From NCBI GenBank assembly GCA_964483465.1, contig CAZABG010000108.1:1-6506 (forward strand): 6,506 bases of DNA. Direction: 5' to 3'. The translations under genes were made by a program, and so were the position numbers. The DNA comes from CAZABG01 sp964483465. GTDB lineage: Bacteria > Chlamydiota > Chlamydiia > Chlamydiales > Parachlamydiaceae. Shown piece after piece: positions 1-5,660 of this stretch (its first letter is position 1; each line of letters starts with the position of its first letter). The notes beneath the pieces were generated by a model. That model did no database searches and was not told the origin of the DNA. It saw only the letters and a list, made by a program, of their open reading frames with translations.

Positions 1-1536
1 ATATTGAAGTTCATCACAAACTTTGAATGGAAGAGTATTTGTATAGCGATCGATTTCGAGTTTGTGTCCGTCAGTCCATGGAACAACGAGTAAATTTCGA
101 ATTTGCCCAGGCGCCGCGCATTCAGGATTATCGTCTGCAATCAAGTTATTTTCGATCTCTTCACCCGGTTGAAGAGCTTCCTTTAAATCCTTATGTTTTT
201 CAATTGTATGTTTACCAAATTTATTAAATTCGGCCTGTTTTACTTTTGCTGGAAAATCTACCGTTTTATTTAAAACGGGCACTTCCACAGTCCTTCCAAG
301 AGATCTTTCCATCAGCTCATTCGTGTAAGGAATATTTCTCTCCTGCGGCGCCGCACTATAAATTCCTACTTCTATACCATGTGCAAAAAGAGCTTGTAAC
401 AGCTCTTTTACTCCAGGGAATACATATTGAGAACGAACGGCATGAATAATCATGCCGTACCTCGCAAAAAATGCGACTCCTTTAATGTTGCGTACATCAT
501 GGCAGGAGAGCACCTCATCAATATCTAAGAAGACTCTTTTTCTAGCCCACCGATTAGTAAGAAGGTTTTGGCATTCCCTCCTTAAAACATCAGACATCGC
601 TTCTTTATAAGCTGCATTAACCCTCTCATGGCTCATATAGTCAAGCGAAGGATTCATTCTTTTTAGACGCCTAAGCCCCTTTTTAAAGAAACGGTGGTCA
701 AGCCATTTAGCTTTTCCATCATCCTGATATAGCTCTTTCTTTACGGCATCCGTTAGGGTTAAACGACTTTTAAGCAAATGCGGAATAAGACCTGCCAGAA
801 AAAAAACTGTATTCTGGCGATTGCCTATTTGTTCAACAACACCGCCTCGAGAAGCCACTTCTTTTAAAACACCTTCGTGATCAGGCTCTTTTGCTAAGAA
901 ATCCGATACCCTTTTTCGTTTTTTATCAAGGTAATGAAGAATTATTTGGCCTTTTGTCTTTTGCAGAACGGCACATCGCCCGGCCTTTACTTCATTAATA
1001 AGGTCAGGATCAAGCTCATCTTGCTCAAGAATCATGCTGTCAATCGGTTTGAAAATTTGACCCTTTTCCCTGTAGTCCTCCGCTCTTGTTGAAGGAATCC
1101 AAATGACTTGAGAAGCCTGATCTGGAAGTATATTTTTATTGGTGTAATCTACGACCGCAACCTCATTTCCCAAACGAGAAAGATCTTTGACGCCTGTCTT
1201 TTGAATTTTAGGGTCAAATGCGCTAAGAACAATCAAATGAGTCTTTAAAGCCCTATACTTTTCTTTACCAAGCGCAAGCTTAAGGAGTTTTCGGGCAAAA
1301 ATCCTGTTCCTTTGATTAACATCCTGAGAATAAAAACCTATTTCAACATCGCCTCTTTCATGAAGCATTCGGATTAATTCAATAACCCCAGGGAATACAT
1401 AGTGCGTCTTAACAGCTGTAATAATCGCCCCTTCTTTTTTAAAAAAAGCGACTTCTTCAACTGACTGAACATCCGTGCACGCAAGTACATAATCGATTTC
1501 AAAAAGGACCGTTTTTTTAGCCGGAAGAGCATTCAT
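1..1536 (-). CDS. Tandem FCP1/NIF-like HAD-superfamily phosphatase protein (C-terminus beyond window)
   Basis: This is a 512-codon frame without a stop, open at the window edge, so the C-terminus is missing. Two homologous domains are visible, at residues 8-150 and 333-512, about 325 residues apart. Both resemble the FCP1 homology (NLI-interacting-factor-like) branch of HAD phosphatases, which remove phosphate from phosphoserine/threonine in eukaryotes. Domain B keeps motif I (LDIDEVL, D338 and D340), motif II Ser394, a KDL lysine (K449) and motif IV DD (468-469). Domain A has FEIDYVL (E13 replaces the nucleophilic Asp), Ser70, KDLSRLG (K117) and DY (130-131) instead of DD, so it is probably inactive. 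The roughly 180-residue linker has a basic patch, KKRKRV (205-210). No signal peptide or membrane helix is seen. The start at 1536 is supported by AGAGGA 5 nt upstream and an in-frame TAG just beyond; an ATG at 1542 is the only alternative. The family call is from motifs; the substrate is unknown. Confidence 0.8.
   Translation of the reverse strand, partial: MNALPAKKTVLFEIDYVLACTDVQSVEEVAFFKKEGAIITAVKTHYVFPGVIELIRMLHERGDVEIGFYSQDVNQRNRIFARKLLKLALGKEKYRALKTHLIVLSAFDPKIQKTGVKDLSRLGNEVAVVDYTNKNILPDQASQVIWIPSTRAEDYREKGQIFKPIDSMILEQDELDPDLINEVKAGRCAVLQKTKGQIILHYLDKKRKRVSDFLAKEPDHEGVLKEVASRGGVVEQIGNRQNTVFFLAGLIPHLLKSRLTLTDAVKKELYQDDGKAKWLDHRFFKKGLRRLKRMNPSLDYMSHERVNAAYKEAMSDVLRRECQNLLTNRWARKRVFLDIDEVLSCHDVRNIKGVAFFARYGMIIHAVRSQYVFPGVKELLQALFAHGIEVGIYSAAPQERNIPYTNELMERSLGRTVEVPVLNKTVDFPAKVKQAEFNKFGKHTIEKHKDLKEALQPGEEIENNLIADDNPECAAPGQIRNLLVVPWTDGHKLEIDRYTNTLPFKVCDELQY
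413..426. repeat. Short direct DNA repeat, copy 1, inside the duplicated HAD domains
   Basis: The 14-mer CCAGGGAATACATA occurs here and again at 1388-1401, exactly 975 bp (325 codons) apart and in the same reading frame. It encodes the YVFPG motif of domain B in the minus-strand gene. Identity at DNA level, when most of the two domains have diverged, marks the internal duplication and fixes its register. It could also be chance conservation of a constrained motif. Confidence 0.6.
1388..1401. repeat. Short direct DNA repeat, copy 2, inside the duplicated HAD domains
   Basis: This is the second copy of the 14-mer found at 413-426. It encodes the equivalent YVFPG motif (residues 46-50) in the degenerate domain A of the same minus-strand gene. 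Confidence 0.6.
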
Positions 1537-1537
1537 A

Positions 1538-1560
1538 GGCATCCTCTAAAAATGGATGCC
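1538..1560 (-). promoter_or_regulatory. Hairpin masking the ribosome binding site of the tandem HAD gene
   Basis: A perfect 7-bp inverted repeat (GGCATCC at 1538-1544, GGATGCC at 1554-1560) with a 9-nt loop ends one base before the ATG at 1536. On the minus-strand transcript the Shine-Dalgarno-like AGAGGA (1547-1542) runs from the loop into the start-proximal arm, so the folded form would hide part of it. The loop also holds the TAG that closes the frame upstream. A role as a translational switch is inferred; the pairing itself is seen directly. Confidence 0.5.
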
Positions 1561-1661
1561 CTGAATAGTGCATAATCATCTCTATTATTTCAATTTAGCA
1601 ATCATGTTTTAAACACACTTAATGCTTAGTTAATTTTACGCTGCATGATCGTGGCTTGCTA

Positions 1662-1690
1662 TTAAGTACATGAAAGCCTTATTCCATAAT
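1662..1690 (+). promoter_or_regulatory. Weak candidate promoter for the sulfatase in the 1537-1713 divergent spacer
   Basis: The 177-bp spacer between the divergent HAD and sulfatase genes must hold promoters for both. For the sulfatase the best sigma70-like match I see is TTAAGT (1662-1667), 17 bp, then CATAAT (1685-1690), which would start transcription about 15-20 nt before the ATG. The -35 match is poor. TTGCTA (1656-1661), 18 bp, TATTCC (1680-1685) is an alternative. No convincing minus-strand promoter stands out. Confidence 0.25.
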
Positions 1691-1713
1691 TTTGATTTTA
1701 AAAAGGAAATTAT

Positions 1714-3321
1714 ATGTTTTGGATGACAGTCTTGCTTGGGCTTGTCGCAACTATCAGTGCGGAGGAACCGGCAAAACCCGCAAGAAAACCTAACATCGTC
1801 TTTATTATGACCGACGACGTGGGCGTGGGCGATTTGGGTTGCTATGGGGGCGGAGAAACAAGAGGCTGTTTGACGCCTCATCTCGATCGACTTGCAAATG
1901 AAGGGATGCGCTTTACGAATTATTATGGCCAGGCAAGCTGCACCGCAGGAAGAGCTTCATTCATCACAGGCAGAATTCCTATAAGGACTGCCCTATCAAC
2001 GGTGCTTGCTCCGGGAGATGTGAACGGTCTTGAAAAAGAGGATCCGACCATTGCGGAAGCTTTAAAAAAATTAGGCTATACGACAATCCAATGGGGTAAA
2101 TGGCACTTGGGAGATAGGCCGGAGAATTTCCCGACCGCCCATGGCTTTGATGAGATGCGCTTTATGCTCCCCTATTACGCGGGCGTTTATGCTTACGACT
2201 ATCTGCCTCTTCAACCTGACTTTCCTATCCATAACGAAATGTTCATGAAGAATTGGAATAAAATTAATTTAAGCCAGTGGAAAGGAAAAAACGGGCAGGC
2301 CCCGGAAGTGCAAGTTAAGAAGTTTGGTTATGAAGACCTCGCTACCGTAGACGATAAGATAAGAGAAGATGTCGTCAATTATATTAAAGACCATGCGAAA
2401 GACGAAACTCCCTTCTTCTTATACGTCTGTTTCATGAAAGTACATAACCCGAACAACCCCTCGCCTAGATTTAAAGGTAAATCGGCCGGCGGCGGAAACT
2501 ATCTCGATTCGCTAATGGAATTAGATGATAATTCAGGGCAAGTGGTGCAAGCGATTCGTGACGCTGGGATTGATAAAGATACGATCGTCGTTTGGACAAC
2601 GGATAACGGCGCGTGGATTGACGCATGGCCCGACGCCGGCTACACCCCTTTTCGCGGCATGAAAGGAACGAGCTTTGAAGGAGGCTTTAGAGTTCCTGCG
2701 ATCGTCTGGTGGCCAGGGCACGTTAAAGCCGGAACCGTCGCGAATGAAATGATGTCGCATATGGACTGGTGGCCGACATTTGTTAAACTTGCAGGAGGCG
2801 AGCCTCCTAGCCGCATTTGGAAAGACAATAACGGAAAAGGAATTATTTTTGACGGAATCGATAATAGCGATTACCTCTTGGGCAAAAGCAAATCAAAACG
2901 AGATCACTTTATCTACATCAACGACCTTGAATTTGGCGGCCTTAGAGTGAATAATTTTAAGATCCTCTATACCGCGCAAGATACCTGGCTTGGGCCTAAA
3001 CTAAAACTCGCCTTCCCAGCTGTTTATAATCTTTGGTGGGATCCGGGCGAACAATATGATTGCTGCTTTAATGGAGCCGCTCCTACTCGCGGCGACTTAA
3101 AAACATCTCCCGGACGTTTTTCTGGATCGGATCATGGCTGGATATTGGTTTTGACACAGCCTTATTTAGATCAATTCTTTGGCGAGCTGCTTGAATATCC
3201 CAACCGCCCGACAAAACCCTCCGGCGGATCTGCGGATCAAGTCGTGGATGCTTATAATAATCCGCCTGAATTGAAGCGTTTGATGTTATTATTAGAACCT
3301 TCTTCTCAGATCAAGAGATAA
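1714..3321 (+). CDS. Secreted arylsulfatase-family sulfatase (formylglycine type)
   Basis: This 535-residue protein of the alkaline phosphatase-like sulfatase superfamily hydrolyses sulfate esters; the substrate cannot be told. Residues 1-16 form a short hydrophobic signal-peptide-like segment ending ISA before EEP, suggesting export to the periplasm or beyond. Active-site landmarks are all present: metal-binding DD (34-35), CTAGR (76-80) whose Cys76 should become formylglycine, GKWHLG (128-133), H244 in KVHNP, DN (297-298) and GMKG with K317. The motif has Ala at its third position rather than the more common Pro. Length is normal for the family. The start is supported by AGGA at 1704-1707, 6 nt before the ATG, with an in-frame TAA at 1699. 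The gene is divergent from the HAD gene, and its last codons overlap the convergent ABM-like gene by 11 bp. No sulfatase-maturing enzyme lies in the window, so activation depends on a gene elsewhere. Confidence 0.93.
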   Translation: MFWMTVLLGLVATISAEEPAKPARKPNIVFIMTDDVGVGDLGCYGGGETRGCLTPHLDRLANEGMRFTNYYGQASCTAGRASFITGRIPIRTALSTVLAPGDVNGLEKEDPTIAEALKKLGYTTIQWGKWHLGDRPENFPTAHGFDEMRFMLPYYAGVYAYDYLPLQPDFPIHNEMFMKNWNKINLSQWKGKNGQAPEVQVKKFGYEDLATVDDKIREDVVNYIKDHAKDETPFFLYVCFMKVHNPNNPSPRFKGKSAGGGNYLDSLMELDDNSGQVVQAIRDAGIDKDTIVVWTTDNGAWIDAWPDAGYTPFRGMKGTSFEGGFRVPAIVWWPGHVKAGTVANEMMSHMDWWPTFVKLAGGEPPSRIWKDNNGKGIIFDGIDNSDYLLGKSKSKRDHFIYINDLEFGGLRVNNFKILYTAQDTWLGPKLKLAFPAVYNLWWDPGEQYDCCFNGAAPTRGDLKTSPGRFSGSDHGWILVLTQPYLDQFFGELLEYPNRPTKPSGGSADQVVDAYNNPPELKRLMLLLEPSSQIKR

Positions 3322-4228
3322 GGAAATTCCAAAATAGGGCTATTTCGAGAAGATATAGCCCTATTACTAATCCCCCTCCAAGATAATGAACCCATTTGCT
3401 CGGATGAGTCAGCCACCACCCTAAGGCTTTTAAAGCGATAGGCATAAAGGGCCATGTTATGAGCGCGACGCTCAAAGAATTACCGATAAAGGTCGAAAGG
3501 GAAGGATTTAAGCTCTTTAAAAGAGGATTTAAGAATTTTAATTCAAGGATGACAATTGGAAATAGGACAAGAAGAACGAGCATCGCTTGTTTCCAAGGAG
3601 ATATTTTTGCCCCTTGGTCTATCAAGGAACTGAACCAGCCTGAATAGGGCGATACGATTGTATGTTTTTCTAATGAATTTACAAACGATTCTGAATCTCT
3701 TAAAATCTCTTTTCGCTCTTTTGATTCAAGCCATAGGTTTAAATTTTTTTCATTATCAAAGCGTAAAAGGGTGATCCAGTTTTTATTGCCGGACTCTTGA
3801 GGCGATTGAACATAAACCCCTTTAAAGCCTGGAAATAATGACTCTAACTGATGAATTTTTCCGGTCCAAGATTTAAAGGAATGTATTTTATCGGGATTTA
3901 CCTGCGTGATAAAAACCTCTGTGACTTCCCTTAGATCCTCTGTTTTGCCCGATTTTTCTAGAACCTCCTCTTTCAAATAAGGCTGTAAATCCTTTAGCAG
4001 CTGTTTATAATCCTGAGAGGATTTCCATGATTGCAAGTCTTTCTCGGAATCAAAGCGCTGAACAAAAAACCAGCCGGCGTCTTGATTTAATATCTCAAGG
4101 CTGACAAATCCATTTTGCGAGGAAATTTTTTCATTAAAATGGGCCTGCCACAAAGCGAATTCCTTTAAAGCGGTGGGCTTAACCTTAACCTCGGTCGTAA
4201 ATAACGAAAGTTCGCTTGTAGCAGGCAT
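3311..4228 (-). CDS. Membrane protein with two tandem ABM-like (dimeric alpha-beta barrel) domains, COG3224-like
   Basis: The 305-residue product has two successive antibiotic-biosynthesis-monooxygenase-like ferredoxin-fold units, roughly 5-85 and 100-190. Each has the pattern beta strand, a helix with W, a GF turn (GFVSLEI; GFKGVYV), a strand ending in RFD (58-60, 156-158) and a following helix with a W. The C-terminal third starts with a PWKQA motif (211-215) and carries three hydrophobic helices near 214-229, 249-267 and 283-302. This layout is typical of the poorly characterised COG3224 group of membrane-anchored ABM-fold proteins; the enzymatic role is unknown, and the ABM fold also covers non-monooxygenases. 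The start lies 4 bp after the guanine-deaminase-like gene stop, with no clear Shine-Dalgarno, so translation is probably coupled. Its 3' end overlaps the convergent sulfatase by 11 bp. Confidence 0.75.
   Translation of the reverse strand: MPATSELSLFTTEVKVKPTALKEFALWQAHFNEKISSQNGFVSLEILNQDAGWFFVQRFDSEKDLQSWKSSQDYKQLLKDLQPYLKEEVLEKSGKTEDLREVTEVFITQVNPDKIHSFKSWTGKIHQLESLFPGFKGVYVQSPQESGNKNWITLLRFDNEKNLNLWLESKERKEILRDSESFVNSLEKHTIVSPYSGWFSSLIDQGAKISPWKQAMLVLLVLFPIVILELKFLNPLLKSLNPSLSTFIGNSLSVALITWPFMPIALKALGWWLTHPSKWVHYLGGGLVIGLYLLEIALFWNFLIS
3333..3365. terminator. Strong inverted repeat downstream of the sulfatase, possible terminator
   Basis: A perfect 11-bp stem (AATAGGGCTAT at 3333-3343, ATAGCCCTATT at 3355-3365) with an 11-nt loop lies 12 bp after the sulfatase stop. 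No T-run follows on the plus strand, so it is not a classical intrinsic terminator, though it could stop transcription with Rho or protect the 3' end. It lies inside the last codons of the convergent minus-strand gene, upstream of that gene's own stop, so it cannot simply terminate that transcript. Confidence 0.4.
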
Positions 4229-4232
4229 AGGA

Positions 4233-4715
4233 TTAATAACGTGCTCTATCTGGCAATTTAGAAAACTCTTTCCAGACTTCTACCGCTTCAGGCCGCATAA
4301 TTTCCGTAAAAGTGATGCGACGATCTTTTGGATCTTTTCTGATCTCATCCAAAATATCGATGTCGGCAAAGTCACCATATTTCAAAGCGTCGCCGGTTGT
4401 TGCGCCGTAATATATTTTGTCTATGTGCGCCCAGTATGCGGCGGCTAAACACATAGGGCAGCATTCTGCGCTCGTATAAAGAACACAACCCTTAAGATGC
4501 GGCGTACCTAGTTTTTTGCAGGCTTCACGGATGGCCTGTATTTCTGCGTGCCACGTCGGATCATTTTGTTTTATTACTTGGTTATAGCCTTCACTTATGA
4601 TCTTGCCGTCTTTCACGACGACTGCGCCAAAAACTCCGCCTGTTTTTTCCAAGATCGAAGCTTTTCTGCTGAGCTCGATCGCCTTATTCATAAAATTATT
4701 GCCGTTTTGTGCCAT
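4233..4715 (-). CDS. guaD: Guanine deaminase (cytidine deaminase fold)
   Basis: This 160-residue zinc-dependent deaminase would convert guanine to xanthine and ammonia in the cytoplasm, feeding purine salvage or nitrogen release. The fold signature is complete: FGAVVV strand (29-34), HAE (56-58, zinc ligand His56 and proton shuttle Glu58) and CCPMC (85-89, zinc ligands Cys86 and Cys89). The NDPTWHAE segment, the YTS-E-CPMC stretch, a YWA motif after it and a C-terminal arm ending in RY resemble the short Bacillus-type guanine deaminases of about 156 residues rather than TadA or CMP deaminases. The start is the ATG at 4715 because GGAGGTG sits 4 nt upstream; an in-frame GTG at 4733 would place that ribosome site inside the gene. 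It heads a two-gene unit with the ABM-like membrane protein. Substrate specificity is inferred from family resemblance only. Confidence 0.82.
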   Translation of the reverse strand: MAQNGNNFMNKAIELSRKASILEKTGGVFGAVVVKDGKIISEGYNQVIKQNDPTWHAEIQAIREACKKLGTPHLKGCVLYTSAECCPMCLAAAYWAHIDKIYYGATTGDALKYGDFADIDILDEIRKDPKDRRITFTEIMRPEAVEVWKEFSKLPDRARY

Positions 4716-4719
4716 AAAA

Positions 4720-4726
4720 CACCTCC
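4720..4726 (-). promoter_or_regulatory. Strong Shine-Dalgarno that sets the guanine deaminase start
   Basis: On the minus strand GGAGGTG lies 4 nt before the ATG at 4715. It is the strongest ribosome binding site in the window and decides against the longer GTG start at 4733, which would code through it. Confidence 0.8.
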
Positions 4727-4736
4727 AAATCACATT

Positions 4737-4767
4737 TTGACTAAGCCCAGGATTTTGTCTATATAAT
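4737..4767 (+). promoter_or_regulatory. Candidate sigma70-like promoter for the DAHP-synthase-like gene
   Basis: TTGACT (4737-4742) is followed after 17 bp by TATATA (4760-4765), or after 19 bp by TATAAT (4762-4767). Transcription would begin near 4773, giving a leader of about 110 nt that crosses a very AT-rich stretch before the ATG at 4884. The -10 core is palindromic and can be read on the minus strand too, where TTGCCG 15 bp upstream of it is a weak -35 for the deaminase gene. Confidence 0.45.
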
Positions 4768-4817
4768 TTGATCTGGCAAACGGCAATTAATATGTCAATT
4801 TAGTTTAAAATATTAAA

Positions 4818-4841
4818 TTAATATATTGAATAATATATTAA
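4818..4841. promoter_or_regulatory. AT-only inverted repeat in the divergent spacer, possible operator
   Basis: A perfect 10-bp dyad made only of A and T (TTAATATATT at 4818-4827, AATATATTAA at 4832-4841) flanks GAAT. It lies in the leader of the DAHP-synthase-like gene, upstream of the divergent deaminase. It could bind a repressor or an AT-binding nucleoid protein, or merely reflect the low complexity of this spacer. Confidence 0.3.
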
Positions 4842-4883
4842 ATGTATTCTAAATTAAATGAATAGAACAATTAAGGTACTGGC

Positions 4884-5660
4884 ATGGTTAAGATTATAAT
4901 CGCCGGCCCTTGCGCACTTGAATCACGGGAACAGCTGGCGGAAGCAGTGGAACTGTTAAAAGAAACCCCCATTCGATACATCCGCGCATCTCTTTGGAAA
5001 CCAAGGACCTCGCCTGGATGGCATGGAGCATGCGCTTCAGGCCTTCCCATTCTTTTAGAAGAGACAATCCCTCATGGTTTTATACCGGCGACTGAAATCA
5101 TGAATTCGGTTAACGCCAAATACTGCGTTGACGCGTTAAAGGAATATGGCCCTGATGCTAAAATGGTATTTTGGATAGGATCCCGAAATCAAAACCACTT
5201 TGAAATTCACGACATCGCAAGAATTTTATCGCAAGCCGCAGATCAGGTTATTCTTATGTTCAAGAATCAGATGTGGGCCGATGAAAGGCATTGGTATGGA
5301 ATTTACGAACATATTATCAACGCAGGATTTCCTAAAGAAAAACTCGCAACGATACATAGAGGCTTTGCTCCGGGCCACGAAGAAAATCCTGACAATCTAA
5401 GAAATCTGCCCGATTATGAGATGGCGATGCGCATTAAAGAAAAAATGGGAATTCAGATGCTGCTTGATCCTTCGCACATTGCGGGAGATAAAGATAAAGT
5501 GCTTCAAATCGTAGAACAATCCAAATCCTATGATTGGGATGGCTATATTCTTGAAGTACATAATCACGCCTCAGAATTTAAAACAGATTCAAAACAACAC
5601 ATCTCGATGCAGCAATTTAAAGAAGTGCTAGAAATGATCTCTATAGAATCAAGACTTTAA
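4884..5660 (+). CDS. DAHP synthase, class I-beta type (KDO8P/DAHP synthase family), short form
   Basis: This 258-residue TIM-barrel enzyme should condense phosphoenolpyruvate with erythrose 4-phosphate to DAHP, the first step of the shikimate pathway. Visible landmarks are IAGPC (6-10), KPRTSP (39-44), IGSRN (98-102), Lys127 on the strand VILMFKN, IHRGF (157-161), DPSHIAG (195-201), EVHN (224-227) and TDSKQ (234-238). The four expected metal ligands Cys10, His198, Glu224 and Asp235 are all there. KPRT rather than the KANR type of KDO8P synthases argues for DAHP synthase. The protein is only the barrel: it lacks the N-terminal ferredoxin-like regulatory domain and the fused chorismate mutase found in many I-beta relatives, so it may be insensitive to feedback. 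AAGG (4873-4876) precedes the ATG by 7 nt. The 3' end overlaps the convergent carrier gene by 12 bp. A relative acting on another sugar phosphate is possible. Confidence 0.8.
   Translation: MVKIIIAGPCALESREQLAEAVELLKETPIRYIRASLWKPRTSPGWHGACASGLPILLEETIPHGFIPATEIMNSVNAKYCVDALKEYGPDAKMVFWIGSRNQNHFEIHDIARILSQAADQVILMFKNQMWADERHWYGIYEHIINAGFPKEKLATIHRGFAPGHEENPDNLRNLPDYEMAMRIKEKMGIQMLLDPSHIAGDKDKVLQIVEQSKSYDWDGYILEVHNHASEFKTDSKQHISMQQFKEVLEMISIESRL

Noticed and set aside
27..449. Plus-strand open frames of 66 and 67 codons
   Set aside because: They are antisense to the continuous 512-codon minus-strand HAD gene, have no ribosome sites and encode no recognisable motif.
1430..1447. Run of T then A (minus strand) as a programmed frameshift site
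   Set aside because: The reading frame falls as TTT TTT AAA AAA, which does not match the X XXY YYZ register, and the frame continues open on both sides with clear homology between the two domains.
2533..2828. Minus-strand frames inside the sulfatase
   Set aside because: They are antisense shadows of a well-supported sulfatase, and their translations show only complements of its codons.
3459..3647. 62-codon plus-strand frame antisense to the ABM-like gene
   Set aside because: It is a shadow of the minus-strand gene, with Lys/Arg-rich composition derived from the complement of Phe/Leu codons and no supporting signals.
4716..4733. Longer deaminase starting at GTG 4733
   Set aside because: This would translate through the GGAGGTG ribosome site that sits ideally before ATG 4715, and the six extra residues match nothing in the family.
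4173..4766. Plus-strand frames of 91 and 72 codons over the deaminase
   Set aside because: They lie antisense to a gene with complete catalytic motifs and have no recognisable content.
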